A DNA stretch of 64,000 nt, taken from NCBI GenBank assembly GCA_024291935.2, contig CM044320.1, forward strand, positions 47,186,001 through 47,250,000, written 5' to 3'. This stretch comes from Okapia johnstoni (taxonomy: Eukaryota > Chordata > Mammalia > Artiodactyla > Giraffidae). The position numbers and the translations under genes were made by a program. Below, piece after piece: positions 36,417 to 47,327 of the stretch (position 1 is its first letter; each line of letters opens with the position of its first letter). The notes beneath the pieces are model-generated. The model saw only the letters and a list, made by a program, of their open reading frames with translations, was not told the origin of the DNA and searched no databases.

Positions 36417-37015
36417 GTTTACACGCTATTAAGCCCCTACCTAGGAAACAGTTTTCATTGTAAAACCAGCAGTTACCAGAAGTAGGGTAAAAAGGTGAGA
36501 GGAGCAAAATTTAAAGAATTTCTGCTTTCTCCCCCTGCGCCCATCTCCAGCCAGGACACAGAGGCAAGTTTCTCAAGTTGCCTTAAGTTTTCACCACCAT
36601 CCACACTCTAGAGCAAGGATATACAATCTATGATGAAAGCCAAAGCTTGTTTATGTATAAAAAATGTATTGGAATACAACTGTATTTTTCAATTTGCATA
36701 TTGTTCCTACTTCTCTCATATTGCTCCTGCTTCTCTCATATTGCTATAGCAGAAAATATTTACTTGCAACCCTTTATGGAAATAGTTGGCTGACCCCTGC
36801 TCTAAAAGCTGTCTTGCCTTTTTGTTGTTGTTGTTCACTATTTGGTTTGGTTTGGGGCTGCCCAACATCTGAGCACCCTTCCACTGGAGATTCTTAAGGA
36901 TTTTGGTAGGAAGCAGAGTCCATCTCCTGCTATAAAAGTGGGCAAGGTCAGACACTGGTTTCCTGGCCTCCCTTGCATCTCTGTCTCAACTAATCAGAAG
37001 CTCCCACCCCACATG
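36417..37015. other. No gene seen; small tandem duplication
   Basis: A roughly 20-bp tandem duplication at 36703-36745 (TTCTCTCATATTGCTCCTGC unit). No ORF with a domain. Confidence 0.45.
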
Positions 37016-37268
37016 TAGACTGGATGCACACATGCTTGTTAAGTAACTTCAGTCATGTCTGACTCTTTGGGACCCTATGGCCTGTAGCCCACCAGGCTCC
37101 TCTGTCCATGGCATTCTCCAGGCAAGAATACTGGAATGGGTTGCTATGCCCTCCTCCAGGGGAATCTTCCCAACCCAGGGGTCAAATCCACATCTCTTAC
37201 GTCTCCCTGCACTGGGAGGTGGGTTTACTTTTATCACTAGTGCCACCTGGGAAGCCCATAGACTGGAT
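37016..37268 (-). mobile_element. Bov-tA SINE with target-site duplication
   Basis: Reverse copy between TAGACTGGAT (37016-37025 and 37259-37268), a 10-bp duplication. Confidence 0.9.
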
Positions 37269-37689
37269 AGCTAGTGTCATAAAGAAGCAAGGACAGCAGA
37301 GAATCCATCCTTGTCACAATGGCAGCTGGGGCTATGGGTCCAGCCAACGAGTTTCCAAGCAGTGGCACCATCTTTGCTGGCAGGACATCCAGGGATGTTC
37401 CTGGAGATGGTGTCAGTCTAAACAGCAGAGTCCAGAGGCTGGAGGCAGAGTGGATGCAATCTCACCCAGTTACAGTGTGGGGTGATTTTATCGATGATTT
37501 TGGCTGCTGCTCAGCCCCATTTGTTCCTGGTCACCTTCTGACTCTGCAGTTAACCTTTTCAGTAATTCTAGGAATGACTCAAAGCCTTTTGATAAGTTTC
37601 TTTCCAGTTTAAATCAGCCAGAGTTGATTTCTGTTGTTTGCACCTGAGGGTTCTGATATTAAAAAACATGTTTTTTTTCATATTGGTAG
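37269..37689. other. No gene seen; unique DNA
   Basis: A 97-aa ORF (37319-37612) and a 125-aa frame overlapping the SINE, neither with a domain; probably chance. Confidence 0.4.
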
Positions 37690-37830
37690 GGTGACTAGCA
37701 GATTACAAATCAGCATCACATAACCTGTTTTGTTCTTGTGACAACCCTGTGAAGTATGGTTTTATGCCCATTTAAAGGATGAAGAAACTGAGGCTAAGTG
37801 AGGTTAAGCAATCCCTTTGAGTCAACACTG
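37690..37830 (+). mobile_element. MIR SINE
   Basis: AACCCTGTGAAGTATGG and GATGAAGAAACTGAGGCTAAG, the MIR 3' half. Confidence 0.75.
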
Positions 37831-38029
37831 CAATGCCTTTCTGCTATGCCAAATAGGCAGAACTCCTTTCATAACGTCAGGCGCACGATCATTGGTTTTA
37901 CTTTTAAATTAAACAAACCCCATCTCTTCTTCAAAACCCATGGAGGCTGAAAGCTCTGTTGTGCCACTTACCAGCATCTTGTCATTTTTCACCTCTTTTA
38001 TTCTAAGTCCAGGTGGCTTTATTTTTTCA

Positions 38030-38290
38030 TTTGAAAATGTCATCACCACGTCATTAGCAATGCACTGTTACCTGACAAGGGGAAGAAGCGTCCCTGGGCC
38101 ATATGGCTGGGTTTAATCTACATGGTCACGGTGTAATCCCATTGAAATGGCTTCCCTTTGCAATCAAAACTGAATTTCACACTATACCAAGATGGGGACA
38201 GCTCTCGTCTTCCCCAGAGTAATATAGATCTCCCCAGGCAGCCAAGGCCACTGGAAATGGCTTTCTTCTTGAGGCCAGCAGCAGGTGGGG
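38030..38290. promoter_or_regulatory. Candidate conserved non-coding element
   Basis: Unique DNA between a MIR and non-repeat sequence, with CATATGG (an E-box CATATG), ATTAGCAAT and TTTAATC cores. No gene model fits. The evidence is composition and absence of repeats only. Confidence 0.3.
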
Positions 38291-38689
38291 GGCAGAGCTG
38301 GGAGGTCAGTGTGAATAGGAAGAGGGGGGAAAGGAGAGGTAGGAACACTTGGGGAGTTAGAGTCTAGAGTAATCCTTTGCATTCTCCGCCTACAGATTAC
38401 CACTGGGGGCATTCAACCTTTGGGACCTAGGAAAAGTAAATTTGGAATAGAAGTCACCTTTATCCAATCAGTGGTCTTATCACAGTTTTTGCTTCTAAAG
38501 TTAGATATCTGGCATATCTTCCCAGAAGGGCTAAAATTATAGTCACTGTCCAGAGCACGCAGTTAATCAGGATTTATCTGTATTTTAAGGAACATGTATT
38601 TTAAGTAGACATCCTCCTGTGTTCATTATGAAGCAGTTCATCATCTCAGTACAGCATATGAGAATCACTGATGTAAACAGATATGAAAA

Positions 38690-38880
38690 AGTAATTGACC
38701 ATCATTGATGATGTAGCAGAATGAAAGAAGGAGGCAACAATTACCATTGGCAACATTGTTTGCTTATTTAAAATACAATGAATGTAATGTGTACTCAATC
38801 ACTGCTGGTGAAAACCACACTGATTATATTAATATCTGCTGAAGCCAATTGTAGGTGACACGAATCTAAAAGTCTTCAGA
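38690..38880. promoter_or_regulatory. Candidate conserved non-coding element, A/T-rich
   Basis: A dense series of ATTGA, ATTA and CAAT cores (for example AATTACCATTGG about 38740 and TGATTATATTAAT about 38820) in repeat-free DNA. It has the look of a homeodomain/SOX-type element. There is no coding potential. Conservation was not tested. Confidence 0.3.
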
Positions 38881-39247
38881 AAACACATTCCCTTTAACAA
38901 AACAGCTCTTCAGCTGTGTGTTGGGAACATAGTCTTGTGTAATTGTTTCGTTATAAGATTTTTCATCACAGGATTTATTCACAAATAGCAAAAAATAAAA
39001 TTAAAAGAAACCTCTGTGTAAAACTACAGATCAGTTAAAGATGTTATTCAATTGACATTTAAAATTATGTTGTAGAAGACTATGTGAGGATTTAGAAATG
39101 TGTAACTACCAGATTTTGGAGTATCTTTCTTACCTCATAAACTATAAGGTATGGAGTTGTGTTGGTCTTTTCCACTACTGTATCCTGAGGGTATAGAATA
39201 GGGCCTGGGAAAATATTTGCTGAATTAATGACTAAACTGATTAATGG

Positions 39248-39336
39248 ACATATTGGGTTGGCTGGAAAGTTCATTTGGATTTTTCTGTAAGATGTTATGG
39301 GAAAAACTTGGATGAATTTTTTGGCAAAGCTAATAT
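39248..39336. mobile_element. Mariner-type MITE
   Basis: Starts ATATTGGGTTGGCTGGAAAG and ends with the imperfect complement TTTTGGCAAAGCTAATA; centre TTTCTGTAAGATGTTATGGG. Non-coding foldback element. Confidence 0.8.
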
Positions 39337-39491
39337 TTTAAGAAGAAGAGTGAATTATGTGGTACCACCTTGTCAGAAAAAACCACACATGTAATTAGAC
39401 ATTGTCTGATTTCCTTTGGCTGGCAAATTATAGGTGATGGCTCTATTTTTCACTTATGACAAGACACTTATACCACAGATTATTTCCATAT

Positions 39492-39668
39492 TGTGTGTGT
39501 GTGTGTTCAGTTGCTTCAGTTGTGTCTGACCCTATGGACTGTAGCCCACCAGGCTCCTCTGTCCATGGGATTCTCTAGGCAAGAATACTGGAGTGGGTTG
39601 CCATGCCCTCCTCCAGGGGATCTTCCCAAACCAGGGACCAAACCTGCATCTTTTACATCTCCTGCATT
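39492..39668 (-). mobile_element. Bov-tA SINE
   Basis: Reverse copy with a (GT)n start (39493-39507), lacking the last part of the tRNA-like head. Confidence 0.85.
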
Positions 39669-40198
39669 GAAGTTTCAGTTTGTGTCATATTCTTCAACAC
39701 TATGAAAAATAGTACTACTACTACTATTACAAAAAACACTATTTGCTGTGTGTCTTTTGGGCATGTCTGATTTTTTCCCTTAGAAAAAGTACCTAGAATT
39801 AGAATTAGCATGTCTGTTGTCATCTGTAGAGGCTGCATAGCAACCAATTAGCTCTTCTCTGAAAAGTATATCCTCTTTAGATGCCACAGAATAAATCCCC
39901 TTCATTTGTGTGTTCCAGGGAAGCAAGGTGAGAAACATTCCTGGGAACGGGGAGATGGGTGTAGAGCAGGTTTCTTCTTGATCGGTCCAACAGGAAAAGA
40001 CTGGGGAAGGTGCCTGCCCAGTGCAGGTGCTGCTTCTCTCCCAAGCTTCGCTCCCATGTCCTTGGGAAGCAGAGATATTATAAACTGTATGAGCGCTGAT
40101 GCCAGGCTAGTGTATCCTCACCCTCTCCTAGGGCTGCAGTGCTGGTTCATTCTGTCTTTTCATGGGAAAGACCCATCGCTAATTAATATAAACCATGA
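39669..40198. other. No gene seen; unique DNA
   Basis: A small ACTACT repeat (39711-39727) and a 99-aa ORF (39906-40205) without a domain. Confidence 0.4.
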
Positions 40199-41241
40199 GT
40201 GTTAGACTCTCAAGAGTCTTCTCCAACACCACAGTTCAAAAGCATCAATTCTTCAGTGCTTGGCTTTCTTTGTAGTCGAACTCTCACATCCATGCATGAC
40301 CACTGGAAAAACCATAGCTTTGACTAGACGGACCTTTGTTGGCAAAGTAATGTCTCTGCTTTTTAATATGCTGTCTAGGTTGGTCATAACTTTTCTTCCC
40401 AGGAGCAAGCATCTTTTAATTTCATGGCTGCAGTCACCATCTGCAGTGATTTTTGGAGCCTAAGAAAATAAAGTCTGTCACTGTTTCCACTGTTTCCCCA
40501 TCTATTTCCCATGAAGTGATGGGACCAGATGCTGTGATCTTCGTTTTCTGAATGTTGAGTTTTAAGCCAACTTTTCACTCTCCTCTTTCACTTTCATCAA
40601 GAGTCTCTTTAGTTCTTCTTTGCTTTCTGTCATAAGAGTGGTGTCATCTGCATATCTGAGGTTATTGATATTTCTCCCGGCAATCTTGATTCCAGCTTGT
40701 GCTTCATCCAGCCCAGCATTTCTCATGATGTACTCTGAATATAAGTTAAATAAGCAGGGTGACAATATATAGCATTGACGTACTCCTTTCCCGATTTGGA
40801 ACCAGTCTGTTGTTTCATGTCCAGTTCTAACTGTTGCTTCCTGACCTGCATACAGATTTCTCAAGAGGCTGGTCAGGTGGTCTGGACTTTTGAGAGTCCC
40901 TTGGACTTCAAGGAGATCCAATCAGTCCATCCTAAAGGAAATCAGTCCTGAATATTCATTGGAGGGACTGATGCTGAAGCTGAAACTCAAATACTTTGGC
41001 CACCTGATGCGAAGAATTGACTCATTTGAAAAGACCCTGATGCTAGGAAAACTTGAAGGCAGGAGGAGAAGGGGACAACAGAGGATGAGACGGTTGAATG
41101 GCATCACCGACTCAATGGACTTGAGTTTGCGTAAACTCCAGGGGTTGGTTATGGACAGGGAGGCCTGGCGTGCTGCAGTCCATGGGGTCACAAGGAGTCG
41201 GACACAACTGAGCAACTGAACTGAACTGAACCGGTGTTAGA
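40199..41241 (+). mobile_element. BovB LINE with inverted 5' segment and target-site duplication
   Basis: 40207 to about 40885 is BovB in reverse (RT part with YADDT and FNLYSEYIMRNAG signatures), and about 40886-41233 is the BovB 3' end in the forward direction with its GAACTGAACTGAA tail. The 8-bp GTGTTAGA flanks the whole (40199-40206 and 41234-41241). The two segments meet at the same consensus position (GACTCTTGAGAG), overlapping about a dozen bases. This is the signature of a single twin-primed insertion. Confidence 0.88.
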
Positions 41242-41290
41242 TCACTGTTTATACAAACTCTACAGTCTTAACTTTAGCAGTCTTATATAT

Positions 41291-41520
41291 ATCATGTTCT
41301 TGAGTTTCCTAGGTGGCTTAGTGATAAAGAAGGTGCCTACCAGTGCAGGAGACAGAGGTTCAATCCCTGGGTTGGAAAGATCCCCTGGAGAAGGGCATGG
41401 AAATCCACTCCAGTATTCTTGCCTGAAAAACCCCATGGGCAGAGGATCCTGGTGGGCTGCAGTCCATGGGGTTGCAAAGAGCCAGACATCACTGAGCATG
41501 CACATGGTATCATGTTCTTG
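41291..41520 (+). mobile_element. Bov-tA SINE with target-site duplication
   Basis: Forward copy between the 12-bp ATCATGTTCTTG (41291-41302 and 41509-41520). Confidence 0.9.
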
Positions 41521-42379
41521 GGGCATGGCATGTTCACATAGTTGGCCTGCCTCTCAAACATGACTGCATTCTGAACATCTTCAACCAATGATATATTTTC
41601 ATGAAATAGCTCAAAAGTAGACCTTGTGTTTATGCTCCTCCATTATTTTTGGCCAGCAGTCCATGAATTAATGATTATATATCCAGGACAGAATCTGTCT
41701 TCAGGAATATGAGGAAGGTGGACCAGAGAAGGAGGGAAAGCGGGAAATGTGACACAGAGAAGGCCATGGAGATCATCCCTGATCTCTGGAATTCACACTT
41801 GGAATCAGTGGGAAAACAGTCACTGAGAAGCTGACTACCTGTTGCAGAATTTATGAAACCTTACTGGGATTATAAACTTTTCCCACTCACTTTCTTTTTT
41901 TTTTTTTTAATTGGTATCTTGGAACTTGGAAAAACTGATTGTTGGGAGGCAATAACAGTACTGGAGGTTTGGGAGTTGATGCAAATCTAAATAATCTAGA
42001 TAATCTTGAGAGATGCAGTGGAAGTGCTGGCAATCCCTTGAATTTCTATAAATGGTTTTTTGTTTTTTGTCTTCCACAAGCTGGGCTGACAACCTCCTCC
42101 CTACATCACCAGGGGCAGTGAGCAACAGCACAACTATTCTGCTCTTACCAGAGGATGACTGCTCACTTCTCAGAGGCACTGAAACACTTCCATGCCACCA
42201 GGCAGTCCCCTTAACACCCATGAACATGGACTCTGCTTTAGCTCACCATCCTTGTGGTATGAGTACCATAGAACAGCAGAAGATAAAATTCCCTAATGTC
42301 ATATGTTTCATGAATATAATTGGATGTGTGGCATATAATTTTCTGATACACAAAAATAAAAGCCTAAGTCCTATATCAT
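41521..42379. other. No gene seen; unique DNA
   Basis: A 106-aa minus ORF and a 115-aa plus ORF overlap at 41907-42399, neither with a domain, so both are probably chance. T-run at 41892-41908. Confidence 0.4.
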
Positions 42380-42545
42380 GTTCAACTGAATTTTCTTGAG
42401 TACCTACTATGTGCTAGATACTATGCTAGTCACTTCTACATAGGCTATTTCATTCTATCTTTATAATTAGTCATGCAGACAGGTGTTATTATCTCCATTT
42501 ATGCAGATGAGGAAACAAAGATTTGTGACAATGCATGGAGAATCC
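42380..42545 (+). mobile_element. MIR SINE
   Basis: GAGTACCTACTATGTGCTAG and ATTTATGCAGATGAGGAAAC, both MIR core positions. Confidence 0.7.
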
Positions 42546-42842
42546 CAGTCAGGTCTCTTGATCCCCACTTTAAGCATCTTCTAGAACAACATTTTATTCA
42601 AAGAAAATCAAAAGGAATCTAAGGAATCCCTCCCTTCCTCCCTCTTCTCCTGTCTCTCTTTCTTCTCTCTTCCCTTCCTTTCACATGTTTTGAGTATCCA
42701 GCACATGCCAGAATATTATGGAAGCAGGATATAGTCTTGGTAATACAAGGAAGATGGTAAACAAATGCTCGCATACTAGTAGCATTTTCAGGCGCAGCCA
42801 AGCATAGAGTTTGTCTTTGGATCTTATTGGAGAAACTATGGG

Positions 42843-43080
42843 CTGGATTATGGTGGAAAGAACTTGAAATCTGAAGTCAGACAAACCTGAGTTCAAATTC
42901 TGACTCTGCCACTATCTGGGTTTGTGATCATGGACAAGTCAGATAACTTCCCCCTGTCCCTCAGTTTTTTCATCTATAAGGCAAATGTAATAATGCATCA
43001 CCTTATAGGCTTTCCCTGATTATGAGCGAAATAAGATGCCCAGAGCTTGGAAAATGCTCAGTAAACAAGAGATGAATTAG
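42843..43080 (+). mobile_element. MIR SINE, nearly full length
   Basis: GAAGTCAGACAAACCTGAGT through CAGAGCTTGGAAAATGCTCAG in the MIR order. Confidence 0.75.
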
Positions 43081-43254
43081 TAGCCATTTAAACCATATCC
43101 ACTGCAGGAAAAGGTCCTGCTCTCCTGCCCAGACCTAGGAGGTCTGTTTATCTGTGCATCCTCACATCTATCTCCTAACGACCTCTTTCAAGCATCTTGT
43201 GCTGACTCTTCCAAAGAAGAAGCTGAGTGTATCTCCTCGCATCCTGACACTGCA

Positions 43255-43620
43255 AAAACCACACTCAGGCAACCTCCAGCTTCTTTGGCTTTGAAATCCC
43301 TGCTCTTTTGGCTGGCGGGCGCTTCACGGGGTGGATGGCCAATTCGCCATGGCGGTTTGTATCTGCAGCCGGCCTGACAGGCTGGGAGAGGAAGGCGTTA
43401 ATGTTTTCTGACAGGCGACCCCTAATTGTGGAAGCTTTTCTTCTCGAGCTTTCTGTGAAATTCTGACTTAGGCGAGCAGCATAACAAAATGGCAGGGCAT
43501 TGAGCTGGCCTCGCACTACACTGAGCTGGGTGGTGGGGCGGGGGGAAGGGGGTGTCTTGGGGGAAGGGGTGCTGGCCCAGCATTATTCATGAAGACTTTC
43601 AGCTGTTTTTGTCTTTTAAC
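43255..43620. promoter_or_regulatory. Candidate conserved non-coding element
   Basis: Repeat-free block with CpGs and homeodomain-like cores (GGCGTTAATG at 43393-43402, CCTAATTG at 43421-43428), flanked by a MIR on the left and G-rich DNA on the right (43540-43575). No coding frame fits. Its look resembles vertebrate conserved elements around transcription-factor genes; this was not tested by alignment. Confidence 0.4.
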
Positions 43621-44080
43621 TAACCTTCGAGTTTGATCAGAGGGCTGGCCAGCCTCCCTTTCGCCAAAGGCCCTGCTGGCACCTGGACAATGGAGGCAGA
43701 CTGTTTTTCCTGGTAAAGAGAAGAGCTGGGGGAGGCCAAGGGCTGTGTGTCCTGGACATGGGAAGGGAGGGTTGGGGAGGGCAGCTTTACTTCTGGCCTG
43801 GTCCTGGGCAGAGGGGTGGTTATTGATAGAACTTCCAACTGCCCCAATGCAGGCAGCCGCCCTCCCACTGCTGACTTGCTAGGCTCCACAACTTTATCCA
43901 GGAAAATGCACACAGCCTCTGGTTCTCCCATTTGATGTTCAAATCCCCTCCCTTCCCCTCCAAGTAGCTTTCTTCTGCTCTTTCTCCCCCCATCCCCCTC
44001 CCCCACTCCCTCTTTCCAAAGGGCTCATGGGCTGGAGTAAGACTCCAGTTTACAAGTATTTGGGTAGTGCTGGTTTATTA
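43621..44080. other. No gene seen; GC-moderate unique DNA
   Basis: 128-aa minus ORF (43620-44006) overlaps a 62-aa plus ORF; composition-driven, no domain. Confidence 0.4.
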
Positions 44081-44177
44081 TTATTGCAAATAATGACGCA
44101 AAGTGGGTGAGAGCAAATAAGTCAAGAAAAGACAAGGAGAAAGTGACCCTTGGATGAAGTTAGAGACCCAAAGAATG
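44081..44177 (+). repeat. 97-bp direct repeat, copy 1
   Basis: From TTATTGCAAATAATGACG to AGACCCAAAGAATG. Matches 44378-44475 at about 85-88 percent by eye. Confidence 0.88.
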
Positions 44178-44377
44178 CTTAGTGGCTCAGTCAGGTTGGA
44201 CTCTTTGTGACCCCATGAACTGTAACCCGCCAGGTTCTTCTGTCCATGGGATTTCCCAGGCAAGAATACTGGAGTGGTTTGCCGTGCCCTGGAGAATCTT
44301 CCCAACCCAGGGATGGAACCCAGGTCTCTGGCATTGCAGGTGGATTCTTTACCCTCTGAGCCACCAGTGAAGCCCTG
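44178..44377 (-). mobile_element. Bov-tA SINE between direct repeats
   Basis: Reverse copy filling the entire space between the two 97-98 bp repeats, ending in the head complement GAGCCACCAGTGAAGCC. Confidence 0.88.
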
Positions 44378-44475
44378 TTATTGTAAATAATAATGCATAA
44401 TGGGAGAGAGCAAAAATAGTGAAGAAAAGAGAAGGAGAAAGTGACTCTTGGATGAAGTTAGAGCCCCAAAGAATG
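44378..44475 (+). repeat. 98-bp direct repeat, copy 2
   Basis: From TTATTGTAAATAATAATG to AGCCCCAAAGAATG. Confidence 0.88.
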
Positions 44476-44824
44476 GTGGTAAGAGGGTTCAGGAGCACGG
44501 AAGTCGTGGTGCAGCCTCCCCACCTGCAGGGGAGGAGGGAGGAGGCGAGGATGACTTGCTCTTGCTTTTGGCAGGTGCCAGGCTTTTGTCCCCTGCGTCC
44601 ACTTCCTGCCCGGACTGCCCGGACCCAGGGCCCAGTCCTCTCCAACGCACTTTGCAGAAAGTGACTCCCTTCAAGGAGTGCGGGTTGGCGCCTTTCCCCC
44701 ATCTAGTCCCCAAAATAGTCCTGGTCTCAAGCATCAAAGGCGGCTTTGTGAGCGGCGGCCAGCAGGCTGCCTGGAGGGGGGCGCACGTGGGAACGTTCTG
44801 GGAGCGCGTCCCACTCCCCTCTCC

Positions 44825-45072
44825 AACCTCTCTGTCTTCTTTCATTCATTCTCCTCCTCTCTTCTCCTGCTTTGTCTCTATTTCCCTCTCGTTTTTTCTT
44901 CCTCCTCTTTCTCCCTCTCTCCCTCCCTTCTCTCCGCTCTCCCCCATCCCACCCTCTCTTTCTTCTTTTTCTCTCCATCTCTTCTCTCTCCTTCCCTTCC
45001 TCCACCTTTGGCTTCCTCTTTCTTTCTCTCACCTCTGCCCTCTTCCTTTTCCCCACCTCTCCCCTCCGAGCG
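44825..45072. repeat. CT-rich low-complexity tract
   Basis: A 250-bp polypyrimidine run (CTCTCC, TTCCTC and CCTTCC units) on the plus strand. It produces several long but meaningless ORFs rich in Ser/Leu/Phe/Pro or in Arg/Glu/Lys. Confidence 0.9.
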
Positions 45073-45335
45073 CGTGACAAGTCTGCTCTCCCTGCCATCC
45101 CCATCACTGCTATCAGGTACCCGGGCTAGGTCCCGGCGCGCGCAGCTGACAGCGGACGCATGCCTGCAGCCAATCACTGCCCAGATGCGCTGCAGCCTGA
45201 ATAAATCATTAAGCCTGACACGCGCTCAGGGCCCTGCTCTGCGCTGCAACTTGCTTCCTGCCATTAACCTACACACCCTCTTTTGTAACAACCTAATCTT
45301 GCATACAAAGGAAGTAGGAATATAACTTCAACCTG
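45060..45335. promoter_or_regulatory. Candidate conserved element next to the inverted duplication
   Basis: Unique, CpG-bearing DNA with a CAGCTG E-box (45143-45148), a CAGATG E-box (45183-45188), a CCAAT box and an AATAAATCATTAAG homeodomain/POU-like stretch. It sits about 5 kb 3' of the ASCL1 poly(A) site. Its last 38 bp are also the outer end of the left arm of the 491-bp inverted duplication, so part of it exists in a second, reversed copy near 47.3 kb. Confidence 0.4.
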
Positions 45336-45788
45336 AACTTAGAGCCCAGCCCTCGTCATTCCCAGTGGAAAAAGAACATTAGTGTCAGCGAATCCACTTC
45401 CCTCCTTCCCTTTGACTCCGGATAACCTGGAGTTTCTGGGGAAGTCTGAAAACAGATCATTTCTGGGTCCAGGATTGGAGAGAAGGAGAAAAGAGTTCAG
45501 AGACTTCTCAACAACTGGGAAAGGCAAACAGCTTGGAGGGCACTAGGTACTTCAGAGAAGCATCCATTGTGTTTTGAAAACAGGTTACCATAAAATGAGC
45601 TGAGAGAGTTCACTCTAGAAGATACAAATTAAGACAATTAAGTCCTAGGAATGTTGACTAACCTTGATCATTTGTCCCTCCCTTCTTATTTATGAGTGCA
45701 TACATGGATGAGTGAGTGAATGGGTGAATGAAAACAAGAATAGCTTCCCAACAGCAGCATGGTCTTTGTTTACCTTGGTGACAAGTCC
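45298..45788 (+). repeat. 491-bp inverted duplication, left arm
   Basis: Reverse complement of 46837-47327 with about 10 differences and no length change. A 62-aa frame lies in both arms (45339-45527 minus and 47098-47286 plus) and differs by one residue (V/I). I do not recognise that frame as a protein. Confidence 0.93.
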
Positions 45789-46836
45789 CCAGCACCATCG
45801 CTCCACCTGGTTTTGGAAGATCATGAGAAGCGGGTATCCCTTCAGCTGCTATAATCATGGACAGCTCTAAAGCCCTTTCATTTTCTATCCATCTGTCTAG
45901 GCAAGGGACAAGTCATTATCCTCATTTTCTAGAAAATAAAACTGAAATTGACTTATTTTGCAACCTTTCAAGTAAGTCATTCTCAGTGCCAAAAGATGAA
46001 CCAGAGTTTGGTTTTGAATAAAGCTAGGTTCACCTCTGCCCTAGGAAGTTTCATAATGATGGCCCTATGATCCCTGAGAATCTTACTCAAAACAAGTACA
46101 TCCCTGAGATTCTGCGGGAGAACAGCCTGGGTACCAGCCAGGGTCAGCAGGAGCCAGCAGCACACTGAAAGGGCAAATGAAAAGAGTCTAATGGCGAGAT
46201 GGAGGTGGGTGGAACTAAAGGAAACAAAAAGATGCAGCACCCAGAGACTAGAAACAAGGGGAGTATCCTTAGCATCTCTGGATTTCAGGGGACAGAGGAG
46301 GAAGCTGTTACTGCATCTCTGCAAGAGTTGTTGCTATGGGAAAGAAAGGTCCTGACAAGAGCTGTGGCGTGAGACCAAAGAGTAGTTAGTTCAGTCGCTC
46401 AGTCGTGTCCAACTCTTTGCGACCCCATGAATCGCAGCACGCCAGGCCTCCCTGTCCATCACCAACTCCCGGAGTCTACCCAAACCCATGTCCATCGAGT
46501 CGGTGACGCCATCCAGCCATCTCATCCTCTGTCGTCCCCTTCTCCTCCTGCCCCCAATCCTTCCCAGCATCAGGGTCTTTTCCAATGTGTCAACTCTTCG
46601 CATGAGGTGGCCAAAGTATTGGAGTTTCAGCTTCAACATCAGTCCTTCCAATGAACACCCAGGACTGATCTCCTTTAGAATGGACTGGTTGGATCTTGCC
46701 ACTGCTAAAGCAACTGAGGACCTTTTCAGTGAGGAGCAGGGACAAACATGGTCAGACCTACCTTCCCTCCTACCTCACAAACTCCTAGTGGCCAAACCCA
46801 ACAGGAAGCCAGAGGGCAAGGGAGACCTAATGAAGA
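45789..46836. other. Spacer of the inverted duplication, carrying a reverse BovB 3' end
   Basis: 46388-46698 is a reverse BovB 3' fragment (well preserved, from CAGTCGCTCAGTCGTGTCC to GACTGGTTGGATC). The rest is unique, and the 113-aa minus ORF (45983-46324) lacks a domain. Confidence 0.8.
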
Positions 46837-47327
46837 GGTCTTGCCACCAAGGTAAACAAAGACCATGCTGCTGTTGGGAAGCTATTCTTGTTTTCATTCA
46901 CCCATTCACTCACTCATCCATGTATGCACTCATAAATAAAAAGGGAGGAACAAATGATTAAGGTTAGTCAACATTTCTAGGACTTAATTGTCTTAATTTG
47001 TATCTTCTAGAGTGAACTCTCTCAGCTCATTTTATGGTAACCTGTTTTCAAAACACAATGGATGCTTCTCTGAAGTATCTAGTGCCCTCCAAGCTGTTTG
47101 CCTTTCCCAGTTATTGAGAAGTCTCTGAACTCTTTTCTCCTTCTCTCCAATCCTGGACCCAGAAATGATCTGTTTTCAGACTTCCCCAGAAACTCCAGGT
47201 TATCCGGAGTCAAAGGGAAGGAGGGAAGTGGATTCGCTGACACTAATGTTCTTTTTCCACTGGGAATGACGAGGGCTGGGCTCTAAATTCAGGTTGAAGT
47301 TATATTCCTACTTCCTTTTTATGCAAG
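46837..47327 (-). repeat. 491-bp inverted duplication, right arm
   Basis: Second arm. The match ends sharply at 47327 (ATGCAAG then GAAGAGG, against ATGCAAG then ATTAGG in the left arm's complement). Confidence 0.93.

Noticed and set aside
44448..45325. ORFs of 209 and 215 aa (plus) and 126 aa (minus) near 45 kb
   Set aside because: They read through a CT-rich low-complexity tract and give Ser/Leu/Phe- or Arg/Glu/Lys-only sequence.
45339..45527. 62-aa ORF found twice (also at 47098-47286) as a duplicated small gene
   Set aside because: The two copies lie in the arms of the DNA-level inverted duplication, so identity reflects recent copying of all bases. There is no domain or other coding evidence.
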